From Sepiola atlantica (taxonomy: Eukaryota > Mollusca > Cephalopoda > Sepiida > Sepiolidae): a stretch of DNA of 64,000 nucleotides. The stretch lies in NCBI GenBank assembly GCA_963556195.1, contig OY744528.1, positions 57,167,650 to 57,231,649 of the forward strand, in the 5' to 3' direction. The notes under the pieces are model-generated. The model worked only from the letters and a program-made list of their open reading frames with translations, did no database searches and was not told the origin of the DNA. Of this stretch, positions 1 through 11,664 are shown in pieces; position 1 is the first letter of the stretch, and each line of letters begins with the position of its first letter. Made by a program: the position numbers and the translations under genes.

Positions 1-189
1 GCAATACGTATTAATCAGTTCTGGACGTATACTTATTCGAAGAGCTTTTATAGCATTAAATGTAATGGTAAAGTTATCTGCATCAGAGCCTGTGCGTATG
101 TGTCTGTCTGAACGTGTGTGTTAATGCGGGTGCGGATCCAGGACGAGGGAGGGCGGTACAGATTATATCTTTTTGTGTGTGTGTGGCTT

Positions 190-1560
190 TTAAGCTTGAG
201 AAAATATCACTCTCAAATTATACTTTTTCCTTCTTGTCGATTATTATGACATTCGATCTCCTTGCTTGTATGAGTTTATCTGTTTGCAACCATATCCCAG
301 AGAATTTTGTGTTTTTCCTTTTCCAGTACTGTCTCTGGTTTATGTTTGTACCATTTGACTGCGTGTTCAAAATGCAGTCGTTTGCATAGTTCCTAGTGTA
401 CTGCTTTTCCCCATGCAGTCGTGTCTGTTCTTAATCGTGTCTCCATTAATTTCTGTTTCTGTTCAATTTCTGGTAGTTCATCTTTCACGTTTTTCAGCCA
501 TTTGGCATTTTTGTTGTGTTTTTTTCAGGCTTTTCTCATATCTTCTCCAGAAGTGTTTTGTCTCGGTTGAGTCCAGTTCTTCTGTTCTGGTTCTTTCTCC
601 GTTTACATTTTTGTAAGACTGACTTTCACTGTTTTCAAAGTTTCTATTCTGTTTCTGCTGTTCCGAATTGTATCCGTATCGTCTCAGTCTTCCTTCTTTT
701 GCTGCTATCTTTAGTTTTAGTTCTTCATGTTTCTTATTTAGTATTTCCTTCCGATTCAGATTTCTGCTCTTCCATTGTTTACTGTTCCCCTTCATCCTGT
801 TTACGGTTTTAACTTCCTTTTGAAGTTTGGTGATCTAGATTTCCAGTCTTATTTCCCATCCATCTTCGACTTCCTCAGTTTAAGTGTTTATGTGTTGTCG
901 GTATTCTACCTGTGGTGATTCTTGATCTGTTACGCTATTTATCTTTTGTTTGATTTCCATTAATTCAATCTCGGAGAACCACCATCTCTTGAGTATTTGT
1001 TTTGCTTGATCTGCTATCCTTTGTTCCGTTGTATGGTGGTCAGTAGAAATGTCCCATAGATTTTTCATTCTTTTCCAGTAGCCTCTTTCTGTGCGGGTAG
1101 CGGCTTTTGTAGTAGTATTCCATTACCAGTCTATTCTCTTTTGTGGTCCATTTCTTTCTATGACTTTTGAAGTAGCATTCCATTACCAGTCTATTCTCTT
1201 TTGTGGTCCATTTCTTTCTATGGCTTTTGTAGTAGCATTCCATTACCAGTCTATTCTCTTTTGTGGTCCATTTCTTTCTATGGCTTTTGTAGTAGCATTC
1301 CATTACCAGTCTATTCTCTTTTGTGGTCCATTTCTTTCTATGGCTTTTGTAGTAGCATTCCATTACCAGTCTATTCTCTTTTGTGGTCCATTTCTTTCTA
1401 TGGCTTTTGTAGTAGCATTCCATTACCAGTCTATTCTCTTTTGTGGTCCATTTCTTTCTATGGCTTTTGTAGTAGCATTCCATTACCAGTCTATTCTCTT
1501 TTGCGGTCTATTTCTTTCCATGGCTTTTCGGTTTGTTCTTTCAATTCCTAATTTCTTGTG
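190..1560 (-). mobile_element. R2-like (type-1) LINE copy, internally deleted
   Basis: Decayed non-LTR retrotransposon protein read on the minus strand. From its N-terminal side (about 1560) it shows a KKWTTKENRLVMECYYKS segment expanded into a tandem array. A TEQRIADQAKQILKR and FSEIELMEIKQKI stretch follows at about 1000-880, then a lysine/glutamine-rich segment ending ELDSTETKHFWRRYEK at 795-478. Next comes WYKHKPETVLEKEKHKILWDM at about 330-250. I recognise the order as the N-terminal part of an R2/type-1-like ORF followed directly by its C-terminal part; the reverse transcriptase core that belongs between them is missing. There is a frameshift near 1095 and there are several stops, so this copy is dead. 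Family placement is from recalled family patterns and needs a search; the joining of N- and C-terminal parts is inference. Confidence 0.6.
1102..1529. repeat. 60-bp minisatellite, about 7 units, inside LINE ORF
   Basis: Units begin at 1111, 1171, 1231, 1291, 1351, 1411 and 1471 with an exact 60-bp period and only a few substitutions. Sixty is a multiple of three, so the minus-strand LINE frame stays open and encodes the 20-residue unit MECYYKSHRKKWTTKENRLV repeatedly. The plus strand is also open in two frames because the unit lacks stops there. The repeat is an amplified piece of the LINE N-terminal coding region, not an unrelated satellite. Confidence 0.95.
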
Positions 1561-1904
1561 TTTGGTCTGTATCCTTGTCGTACCTGGAATTAGAGAGGTT
1601 ACCTACCTGTTTTTGGTTCGTGATCTTGTAGCTGAAATTAAAAGAGCCAACATTTGCAGGATGCGGACCGCCCCCCCCCCCATGTTGGCCCACGAAGGAA
1701 CACCTGCCCATCATGATACTCAGATCTTTCTTCTGAGCCCCACGGTTGGTATCCTTATTATGTAGCATTATTAATATTTTGGGTATGTGGCAACACCAGG
1801 CCCAGGCTTAGTTTACCTGTGACCCTGTCCCACGGATAGTGTTTATCTCTTATTTTTATAGAGGACAAGGTGCACTATCAAACGCACATGAACGGACAGT
1901 AAAA

Positions 1905-1908
<4 letters not shown>

Positions 1909-1947
<39 letters not shown>
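1909..1947. repeat. (TA)n microsatellite
   Basis: Uninterrupted TA dinucleotides. The sequence from here to 2617 is AT-rich with CA/TA simple repeats around 2400-2560 and no gene I can support. Confidence 0.95.
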
Positions 1948-1949
<2 letters not shown>

Positions 1950-2617
1950 TTTCTATAGATATTAATCCGTTGAAACTCCAATGTTCATAAAAAGTACTCT
2001 ATAACAAGTAGCGCTGTTTTTTAGTATAAAAAATATTTATACAAACATTATTGGTTACACATGTGCATACAGGTTTCAGTTGTACTCTCCCATAGGGAGT
2101 CAATCTCTTCAGACCAAAACGAAGAATTGAAGAATTGAAATGAGATCGAAAACTTTCTTATTTAGTATAATTTCTTGGATTGGATGTGTTTATAATTCAG
2201 CGGTCAAGCTTAGTATCAAATTATTTTTTTTACTCGTTCACACTTTTAATTCGCGTTTATGACCCCATTCATTGTATATTTCTTATCTTTTTCTTTTTCT
2301 TTTTATTACATCCTTGAAGCCATTTTTTTATATCAACTTCAGAAATCTAACATAAAACTTACATTAAAAGCTACAAGTTAATGCATCCATATCTCAACAT
2401 ATATACATACACACACACACACACACATATATAAATATTTATACATGCTCTCATCCCTATATAAAATATATAAAAGCAACTATCTACATATACATAAGTA
2501 CATACACACACATACATATACATATACATATATATATATATACACATACATGAATATATATATGGCAAGTAGTTATACAAGACGACTGGAAACAATGCCG
2601 AGATAAGCAGAGAGCAC

Positions 2618-2725
2618 ATACAGCACCTGGTATTCCCAAATGGTCACCCATTTAGTACTGGCCAGGCTCGACGCCGCTGAACTTCGGTGATCTAACGGGA
2701 ACCGGTGTGTCAACGTGATTGTGCC

Positions 2726-2728
<3 letters not shown>
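2618..2728 (-). ncRNA. 5S rRNA-like sequence (pseudogene or 5S-derived SINE head)
   Basis: Read on the minus strand, about 111 nt align by eye with metazoan 5S rRNA. The 5' part has ATCACGTTGACACACCGGTT, the box A region GAAGTTCAGCGGCGTCGAGC, then GGCCAGTACT and TGGGTGACCA, and the end is GGGAATACCAGGTGCTGTA. The CGTTGA...CACCGGTT and GTCGAGCC forms resemble mollusc-type 5S. Several helix positions differ from a usual 5S and the start abuts a (TA)n tract, so it is probably a pseudogene or the head of a 5S-derived SINE rather than a working gene. Confidence 0.75.

Positions 2729-2757
<29 letters not shown>
2727..2757. repeat. (TA)n microsatellite abutting the 5S-like sequence
   Basis: TA dinucleotides directly follow the 5' end of the 5S-like sequence, then GT/TG-rich sequence to about 2830. 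From 2830 to about 3640 I see nothing I can name; 3325-3365 has a short direct repeat of a GTAGGTAATTCGAACTCCCC motif. Confidence 0.9.
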
Positions 2758-2765
<8 letters not shown>

Positions 2766-3639
2766 ATATGAATGTATGTAAATAGGATATAAATGTATTA
2801 AGATGTGTGCGTACGTGTGTATATTTACATGGATAAGTGCTTTTCTGTCTTTTTCTTTCATTTTACTTTAGTCAAAATTCTCAGAAACTAAGGGGCCCCT
2901 TCCTGGAGCTAACACTGGATCTCCAGATAAGATACAGAGGTATTCGCCTGTTGCAATAAAGTACTCCTTTAGCTCTCAAGTGTTGAGTTAGTAAAGAAGT
3001 TAAGAACATTAATTTTCCTCTCCCCAATGGACCAGTTGATTATGTTACATTATATCTTTCTTTTAGTCTCTCGGTCTTACTGGATTCCAGGACAAGAATT
3101 CATCTAGTTTGGTGGAGTACTTGAAGTAACATCACTAGGAGAAGGTGCACCATTCCTGATGGTGGTGCATAGTCATCAAACCGATGGGATCTTATTTGGG
3201 CTTCGAATACTATGTTATTTCGAATATTTGGTCGAGGTTTACTTGTAGGGAAAGTATCCTCATGTCAGGTTTTCCTAACAAACCCTTTTACAGAGAGACC
3301 GAAGACAATCGAGGATGATGTCTAGTAGGTAATTCGAACTCCCCAGTAGGTAATTCGAACTCCCCAGTGGGTAAATCAAACTTTCTGTGTGTATGTGTAT
3401 ATATATGTGTGTGTAAAGGTTTTATATTTTTATAAATATTCTGTATGTACGTATGCATATATTTGTAGACGTATTTACATGTCACTGTGCAGCCTCCCAA
3501 GTTGTACACAGTTCTAGATTTTTTGCTGAATGGCTATCCTAATATATTAGTTGGAAAATATTAAGTTTAACGGTCTTAGCCGTCAAAAAATGGATATTAG
3601 TAAGGAGAATCTGAGACATTGCATGCTCTATGAATTCAA

Positions 3640-5450
3640 CAAAGCATTGATATAATAGGCAATATTTTAATGTATATCTTGCCTTTTTGTTTCCCTATCG
3701 CTTCTCTCCGTATTGTTGTCTTGCTAGTGCTTTTGGCGGCGAAATCAGCCTCTTTGTATTTTGATTAATATATATTTCTACTCGTTTTATCGCAGCATCC
3801 ACACAGTCGTCAATACTTACATTCTTTCCTTTTTACATAGAGTCGGTCAGTATCATCGTTCGGGTGCAGTGCTTGTGCATGTTCATTAGATTCCTGGTTC
3901 TTTAATCCAGGTTCTTTTGTCTGGTTTATGAAGAGTGCCGAGTATCTTATTATGGATACTACCCGATTGGGCAGTTCTATACGTTCTGTTGTTTCCAGTT
4001 TTCCTTTCTTTATCTCATGTAGTGCACACTGTTCCATTCTGAAATCCTGCTATTCGTAATTCTAGCTCCTCTTTATTTTGTGAAAATAGTTTGAGATCAT
4101 CCATATATATGAGGTGGTTTCATTTTTCTTCTTTTGTATCTGGCATTGCATCTCTTCAGTATGTTGTTGAGTAAGACACCCCTCACGACAACAATATACT
4201 ATCCGAACATGACTATAAATAACATGTGCTGTAATTGTTATATGTGTTATGTGAGAGCGAGAATAAAAAAAATGGTTTATTTGCTAACCTTTTTGTATTC
4301 GAGTGTATTTATTTTTCTATTAACCGTTCGTGTCCGATACAACATGATAGAAATAATGATTAGTCACAGTTTTAGCTTCTTTTTGCTTTATTCATTTAGG
4401 ATTAGTCTGCTTTCCTATTCGACGTTGGTTCATTCGTGTTTTGTTCCTATTTTACTCGCATAGTTACCGGTTTGTCCCAGCAATAGATTAGATCGTTTAT
4501 ATCTGCCAGATTTTCTGTTGGGATGTTTGACAAGAGTCTGTTATCATCTTCCACCCCAGATTTTCTGTTGGGATGTTTGACAAGAGTCTGTTATCATCTT
4601 CCACCCCAGATTTTCTGTTGGGATGTTTGACAAGAGTCTGTTATCATCTTCCACCCCAGATTTTCTGTTGGGATGTTTGACAAGAGTCTGTTATCATCTT
4701 CCACCCCAGATTTTCTGTTGGGATGTTTGACAAGAGTCTGTTATCATCTTCCACCCCAGATTTTCTGTTGGGATGTTTGACAAGAGTCTGTTATCATCTT
4801 CCACCCCAGATTTTCTGTTGGGATGTTTGACAAGAGTCTGTTATCATCTTCCACCCCTGATTTTCTGTTGGGATGTTTGACAAGAGTCTGTTATCATCTT
4901 CCACCCCTGATTTTCTGTTGGGATGTTTGACAAGAGTCTGTTATCATCTTCCACCCCAGATTTTCTGTTGGGATGTTTGACAAGAGTCTGTTATCATCTT
5001 CCACCCCAGATTTTCTGTTGGGATGTTTGACAAGAGTCTGTTATCATCTTCCACCCCAGATTTTCTGTTGGGATGTTTGACAAGAGTCTGTTATCATCTT
5101 CCACCCCAGATTTTCTGTTGGGATGTTTGACAAGAGTCTGTTATCATCTTCCACCCCTGATTTTCTGTTGGGATGTTTGACAAGAGTCTGTTATCATCTT
5201 CCACCCCTGATTTTCTGTTGGGATGTTTGACAAGAGTCTGTTATCATCTTCCACCCCAGATTTTCTGTTGGGATGTTTGACAAGAGTCTGTTATCATCTT
5301 CCACCCCAGATTTTCTGTTGGGATGTTTGACAAGAGTCTGTTATCATCTTCCACCCCTGATTTTCTGTTGGGATGTTTGACAAGAGTCTGTTATCATCTT
5401 CCACCCCAGATTTTCTATTCTTCCAGTTTTCGATCCCCAGGATGATAATT
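3640..5450 (-). mobile_element. R2-like (type-1) LINE copy, rearranged, with RT active site
   Basis: Second minus-strand copy of the family seen at 190-1560. At about 4120-4060 it reads HLIYMDDLKLFSQNKEELEL, containing the YMDD reverse transcriptase catalytic box. At 4037-3810 it reads CALHEIKKGKLETTERIELP and, further on, HPNDDTDRLYVKRKE, which fit the region after the RT palm. Upstream on the same strand, LSNIPTENLADINDLIY at about 4540-4490 fits the N-terminal part of the same protein, but the sequence between is too short and stop-rich for a complete RT. The N-terminal segment has become the 50-bp array at 4510-5409. The copy is inactive. The family is inferred from motif order. Confidence 0.6.
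4510..5409. repeat. 50-bp minisatellite, exactly 18 units
   Basis: Eighteen head-to-tail units of 50 bp with almost no substitutions. One variable base near the unit end (CCCAG or CCCTG) splits them into two types: units 7, 8, 13, 14 and 17 carry T. The T,T pair recurs 300 bp apart, which suggests a six-unit block was duplicated. Fifty is not a multiple of three, and the minus strand meets TGA TAA, so unlike the 60-bp array it cannot be coding. Confidence 0.97.
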
Positions 5451-7130
5451 TTGTTTTATCAAATGAAATCTAGAAAACAAAAACCGTTACCTTCCAAATT
5501 GTTCTCTTCATTTCACTTATTTATCCCAGTTTTCAGAGCAAACCAATGAAAAATCACCCCCCCCCAGCTGCTCACTTGAATGATGTTATTTTTTTCCATA
5601 ATGTCCTCCATTGTTTCATTAAAAACATATAAACAAAGAAGGAAGTTTTTAACACACATATTCTCATCTTTTCCCTTAATTGAGGAGTAAGAGAAAAGAT
5701 GAAAGATGAAAATATTAATAAATAGATATGTGAGACGAGCGAACGTAACAAAGATACGAGATTGTATAAGCTACTCTCTTTCTTTCTCTGTTCGTTCGGT
5801 TTACTCTTGTAGCGGACGAGACGCGATCCGAGCGAACGCAATCCAAGTGAACGCCAAAAACAAATGGCTTGAATTGCTACTCTGTTCTCTTTCTAGTTCG
5901 TTGGGATACGCTTTCCTTTTCACTCACAAAAAAAAGAACAAGGGAGTTCTCACAGAAACGTGTGATCTGAGGATCCCAACCCAAACTAACAAGTCGATGC
6001 CGAGGTGATAAGCAGACGCGAACTCGAAGACCCCTATAAGAACGAGGAAATAGGCAGAGTTCACCAGACAGCAACGGACCCTGAAGAAACACACAAGATG
6101 ACACCCCACTCTACCCCTGCTCTTTTTTGGCTGAGGTGACGACAAATACGGAACGCTTCAAAACTTACTACAAGCTTTCCTTGTCTCGCGCACAGCTACT
6201 TACACACAGACAAGAAGTCAGGCGAATAGAAGCAAACAGCTGTGACTCATACACACAGTAGCAGAATAAGGTAACCCACTCACACACAGTATCACATTAC
6301 CACTCATACGCAGTAACAAATATAGACACCCATCTTTAGCCCCTCGTGTCTGCTAAAATAATAAGCATTTCTAACAAAGAACACAAGTGTATAAACTTTA
6401 CCAAAGAACATTTCTTCATTAAAACTAACTTTTAAATTGTCGTTCTATAAATGTTTTTGTAACAGTCATCATGCAGGTCCACAGGGAAAACGAGTGAGGG
6501 TTGCGCCGTGTATTGTCCATCAGGGATTGAACCCAGAGTGTTCCAGTTACAAAATGGGAACTTGTAACTTTTGTCACGCGACGAGAATTCACGTATGCTG
6601 AGAGAGATGAGAAAGAGAAAGAAAAAGAAAAAGAGAAAAAGAAAAGGGAATTTAATTTTTGTACTAGACGTTTGGTCGTTCACATGCGTGAAAAGAACAG
6701 AAAGAATAATTTGGCGTCCCGTTTGAACTCAGTGATAGAGCATTTTTTCAACTCTGAGTAGTGAACCAAATACATTTGATTTTCAGTTTATTAACTCTTC
6801 CTTACAGTTTTGTTGATTAATCATGTTTTATTTCAAAATTCATACGCAAAAATCATTAGCACCTTCGCCATATTGGTACCCTCGACGGTCGGTAGGCACA
6901 CTACCATACTGGTGACCACAGACGTTTACGCAGACAACCTTATGGAAACAAAGCAACAAAAAAACTAACGTAAACAACAACAAAATAATAATAAATAAAT
7001 AGATGAGCGAAGGAAACTATTAAAAAAGTTCAAAAGTTATATACATACAAATATACCGAAGCTTGTGGCAACTACAAGAAAAAATACAAGGCAAAAAAAA
7101 AAAACAACGAAGCCCAAACAAACAAAAAAT
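5450..7130. other. No gene recognised
   Basis: AT-rich sequence with short open frames that look like chance. On the minus strand around 6470-6600 there is a tRNA-like B-box (GGGTTCAATCCC, about 6524-6535), so a degenerate tRNA-derived SINE may lie there; I could not fix its ends or a matching A-box. Confidence 0.4.
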
Positions 7131-7134
7131 ATTT

Positions 7135-7361
7135 AATAATAAGGAGAATATTTTTAAAAAATATTTTGAAAACCTGGACAACGCAAATTATTTGAGACGA
7201 ATTTCAACTTGACTGCGATGTCAGGGAGAAAAAAGAAGAGAAAAAATATGCTTATACTTCTGACAAGGGTTTAAAGTAAATAAATAATTTATTTTAAAAA
7301 ACAAATAATTTGTGTTGTCCAGGTTTTCAAAATATTAAAAAAATATATTCTCCTTATTATT
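7135..7361. repeat. Inverted repeat, about 60-bp arms, MITE-like
   Basis: Left arm 7135-7194 and right arm 7302-7361 are reverse complements with few mismatches (for example CCTGGACAACGCAAATTATT against its complement), separated by about 107 bp of unrelated sequence. This is the form of a small non-autonomous DNA transposon or foldback element. No transposase is nearby and I did not find a clear target duplication. Confidence 0.8.
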
Positions 7362-7499
7362 GCCATTTCAGCAACGTTTTCAATGTGTGACTTTTCAAAC
7401 TACCTTATTCACGTAACCGCGTGCTACACACAGCGGCATATCAACATTGGTTCGGCATATTGTTTCTGTTTCGTGTTGCAGATGTAGAGAAAAGAGAGG

Positions 7500-7502
<3 letters not shown>

Positions 7503-7552
<50 letters not shown>
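7503..7552. repeat. (GA)n microsatellite
   Basis: About 25 uninterrupted GA units. The purine bias continues to about 7850, producing long but low-complexity frames on both strands that I do not regard as genes. Confidence 0.95.
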
Positions 7553-7554
<2 letters not shown>

Positions 7555-8039
7555 AATAAAAAAAGAAGAGTTTTTGAAGACACGAAAAAAGAAAACGATA
7601 GGAAGAAGATGAGAGAAAAATAGAGCGAAAGGATGAAGAAAGAGATTTAGTGGGAGAAGTGAGAAAAGTAATCTTAATGTTCGAAGAAAGAGGAAGGTAA
7701 AGAGAAAGGAGGGGGTATTGGTGCGGAGTATAGAGAGTGGGAAGAATGGGTATAGCGAGAGGAGGGAGAACGGTGAACATGAAAGAAACATGGTCAGAAA
7801 GAGGGAGGAAAGATAGGTTGAACAGTAAGAGTAAGGGTAGGAGAGACTGGGCTAAAATGAACTGCAATGCGCAAAGTTTGGCAACGCGTCTGTCAACAAA
7901 GAGAAAAAAAAAGGTAATCGATCCGTTTCTTTTATTCTTCTTTTTGTCTAAAACTCGTTTATTTGGATCAAGTTGAGTTAATATTCAACCGGTCAGACAG
8001 GTTTTTTAAAAAAGAGTTGGAATGTACAATAAATAAACC

Positions 8040-8392
8040 AGAAAGAACGAAGATAATGGCTTATTGGAAGAAATGAATAAAAAACGTTAGAACGTGTGAA
8101 AAAAGAATGTAATCAAAAACCGCAAAAAGAACGAACGAAAAAGAGAGACGGAAATATGTTAAAAGAAGGAAAAGTTAGAACGGATTAAAGAAAAGATTTT
8201 AAGTAGAAGTGACAAAAATTAAGAAAGAACCAAAAAAAGAACGATGTTAGGAAGAATGAATAAAGATCTTATGAAGAATGAAAAAAAGGAACGAACGAAA
8301 AAAAAGACGTTAGGAATAACAAAAGAAAAAACAATAAGAAACAACGAAAGAAAAAATGCTAACATTTTTCCTTTCGTTGTTTAACAAACAAA

Positions 8393-8428
<36 letters not shown>

Positions 8429-8480
8429 CGGTAGAGAGAAAAAAAGCTAAAGAACGAATGAACAAAAATGTTTGGAAAAA
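8040..8480. repeat. Purine-rich GAACGAAAAA-type degenerate repeat with (AAC)n
   Basis: Loosely repeated AGAACGAAAAAA and GTTAGGAAGAACGA motifs run through this stretch and contain an (AAC)n tract at 8393-8429. The same motif style returns at 15507-15800, so this is a dispersed simple-sequence family. From 8480 to 9200 I see no gene. Confidence 0.6.
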
Positions 8481-9202
8481 AAACGAAAAAAGAAGGAAAG
8501 GAAAAATATGTCTAGGATTGACATGTATCCTAATCCTCATTTTAATTGAGAAACGGTTTGTGCGAATACACCCTCCCCAAATATATCTGAATTACACTTT
8601 CGTACAAACACTTTCGGCCCCTAGAGACCTATTTACAAAAATGCAAAAATAGTGGTGATCATGTGACCTTGCTGTCACTTACGTCCGAACACCAAAATCA
8701 CTTTGCGTGCTCGAAATCACTTTTCGCGTATAAATCACTTTACTAATAATTTAAGGGTCAGAATTTTCAGCAGTCAAACAGTTGGGCCCAAAACAGGACA
8801 GTCTGCTAACACGTTAGTTTATCTTAAATACAGTTTATGATTTAGGGCTTAATGAGCATGTGTCTTGCTAGGAAGTAAACAGTTTTGGAGGGAGAAATGT
8901 CAGGAGGTAAATTAAAAGTGACGACTGATCCGACAAGTTTTAAGTTGCAAAGTGGGGAGAAGAACAGGAATATTGAAAGGCTTATTTAATGGATAGAAGA
9001 GGGTGGGCTTTAATTAGCAGGAGCATATGTAAGTGGGAGAAGGAGAAGCACTTTCTCCGTCACAGGTTGAAAGAACAAGACGCTGTGCACCCAATTTCAA
9101 CTGATCACAGAGGGGCGAGTAAAACCCCTTTTCCGGTCAGTACCTCCCCAATTTTAGCGAGATGAGAGTAGGAAAATATATGCACGGTTGGTGTAGTGCA
9201 TA

Positions 9203-10560
9203 CCGTCTGCAACGCTTCAAAACTAACTATGCTGTGTTCAATTGCTTCAAAACTAACTATGCCGTGTTCAATTGCCTCAAAACTAACTATGCCGTGTTCA
9301 ATTGCTTCAAAACTAACTATGCTGTGTTCAATTGCTTAAAAACTAACCATGCCGTGTCCAATTGCCTCAAAACTAACTATGTCGTGTTCAATTGCTTCAA
9401 AACAAACTATGCCGTGTTCAATTGCTTCAAAACTAACTATGCCGTATTCAATTGCTTAAAAACTAACCATGCCGTGTTCAATTGCCTCAAAACTAACTAT
9501 GCCGTGTTCAATTGCTTCAAAACTAACTATGCCGTGTTCAATTGCTTCAAAACTAACTATGCCGTCTTCAATTGCTTCAAAACTCACTATGCCGTGTTCA
9601 ATTGCTTCAAAACAAACTATGCCGTGTTCAATTGCTTCAAAACTAACCATGCCGTATTCAATTGCTTCAAAACTAACCATGCCGTGTTCAATTGCCTCAA
9701 AACTAACCATGCCGTGTTCAATTACTTCAAAACTAACCATGCCGTGTTCAATTGCTTCAAAACTAACTATGCCGTGTTCAATTGCTTCAAAACAAACTAT
9801 GCCGTGTTCAATTGCTTCAAAACTAACTATGCCGTATTCAATTGCTTAAAAACTAACCATGCCGTGTTCAATTGCCTCAAAACTAACTATGCCGTGTTCA
9901 ATTGCTTCAAAACTAACTATGCCGTGTTCAATTGCTTCAAAACTAACTATGCCGTCTTCAATTGCTTCAAAACTAACTATGCCGTCTTCAATTGCTTCAA
10001 AACTAACTATGCCGTGTTCAATTGCTTCAAAACTAACTATGCCGTCTTCAATTGCTTCAAAACTAACTATGCCGTGTTCAATTGCTTCAAAACTAACTAT
10101 GCCGTGTTCAATTACTTCAAAACTAACTATGCCGTGTTCAATTACTTCAAAACTAACTATGCCGTGTTAAATTGCTTCAAAACTAACTATGCCGTGTTAA
10201 ATTGCTTCAAAACTAACTATGCCGTGTTCAATTGCTTCAAAACAAACTATGCCGTGTTCAATTGCTTCAAAACTAACTATGCCGTATTCAATTGCTTAAA
10301 AACTAACCATGCCGTGTTCAATTGCCTCAAAACTAACTATGCCGTGTTCAATTGCTTCAAAACTAACTATGCCGTGTTCAATTGCTTCAAAACTAACTAT
10401 GCCGTCTTCAATTGCTTCAAAACTAACTATGCCGTGTTCAATTGCTTCAAAACTAACTATGCCGTCTTCAATTGCTTCAAAACTAACTATGCCGTGTTCA
10501 ATTGCTTCAAAACTAACTATGCCGTGTTCAATTACTTCAAAACTAACTATGCCGTGTTCA
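9203..10560. repeat. 30-bp satellite, about 45 units
   Basis: Head-to-tail 30-bp units of the form TTCAAAACTAACTATGCCGT plus GTTCAATTGC. Point variants (CTTAAAAAC, AACCATGCC, GTCTTCA, ATTACTTC) recur in the same order about 450 bp apart (near 9840 and 10290), so blocks of about 15 units were duplicated. A plus-strand frame from 9162 to 10622 stays open for 486 codons and reads (FKTNYAVFNC)n, but the unit length is a multiple of three and several frames on both strands are open, so openness is no evidence of coding. Confidence 0.97.
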
Positions 10561-10619
10561 AATCCTATCGTCGGATATGTTGCGTTCACTTATACACTAA
10601 TACCGTTGGGAAAATGAAT

Positions 10620-11660
10620 TAATAACTTAAAGTTACTTAATAACTGTTCTTTTACTCACAACCCAAAAAGGTTGAATCAATATGATTACAAGAGCAGAAA
10701 ACCTGAAGACTAGAATCACCACCTCATAAACATGGTTATTTTAGTGCCAAGTTCGAATCCAGTTCGTTCCACAGAAACACTTTCATCAAACCTACACCTT
10801 ACCTAGAAAGGAGGCAAATAAAATAAACATGGTTACTTTAGTAGACAAGGTCATACTAAGAAATCCCTACCTTACAAGCAGACAAGAATCACTGTCCGAA
10901 GAAGCTCTTCTCAACTTCCCATGACGGAAAACCGGATTTAGAAATAAAAATTGAAAAAGTGATTTCCTATTATTTTCAATAAGAAATATCAAAAATAGAA
11001 AAGAAAGGAAAGAATTTATTTCAAGAACTGGGTGTTTACCTAGTTCTTGAAAGAAATTCTGATTAGTTTACCTTTTTAATGCTATTTATGAATTTTCGCC
11101 CGTTAAAATTGGTAATATTCAATCGTATTATTTTCCAATTCGGCTTGCTGATTCTCGGAAACGATGAAAGTTTAACTGTACAATAATTATATTAGATTCT
11201 CTCTCTCCCCCTCTCCCCCTTTCTCTCTCTTTAAATTGAATAAATTAACTGTACAATAATTCTATTAGATTTTTCTCTCTCTCCGATTTCATTGCTAAAA
11301 AAACAACTAAATAAATAGAAGGGGGATCAGGGTTGCCAAACTATAATAAATGTTTGAAGCTAAATGTTTCAGGAAAAAAGGCCCCAAAAAGGCTAAATTG
11401 AAAACTGAAACCACACTTTTAGAAGAAGAAAAAAAGCCCCACCAAAAGCCAATTTGAAAACTCTATCTATTAATGATATATAAAGAAAAATGTAACTCCC
11501 AAATGTTTGCGTCTTTTTATATATCCTTTTGGAGGAAATAAAAAAGATATGTAGATAAATAACTTTGCGCTAAGGAACATAAATAATAATTCTACAGTTT
11601 ATATATCATTTTTTAAATCGTACCGGAGAAAATGTTATATTTAAAAAATTGTTGATAAAT
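10620..11660. other. No gene; possible tRNA-derived SINE remnant
   Basis: At about 10747-10770 the plus strand reads GTGCCAAGTTCGAATCCAGT, with a tRNA B-box (GTTCGAATCC). The same GTGCCAAGTTCGAAT string occurs in the SINE at 40749-40915, so a partial copy of that family is likely. The rest is AT-rich with (CT)n near 11200-11280 and nothing else I can name. Confidence 0.45.
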
Positions 11661-11664
11661 TTGT

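Noticed and set aside
1091..1765. 224-codon plus-strand frame over the 60-bp array
   Set aside because: It is antisense to a recognisable LINE reading frame and open only because the repeat lacks stops.
4510..5409. CRISPR-like array
   Set aside because: Units are directly adjacent with no unique spacers, and the context is a eukaryotic transposon; it is a minisatellite.
7424..7867. Leu/Ser-rich 147-codon minus frame
   Set aside because: Derived from (GA)n and purine-rich simple sequence.
9162..10622. 486-codon open frame as a real gene
   Set aside because: It is almost entirely a 30-bp satellite whose unit has no stop in several frames on both strands; openness follows from unit length.
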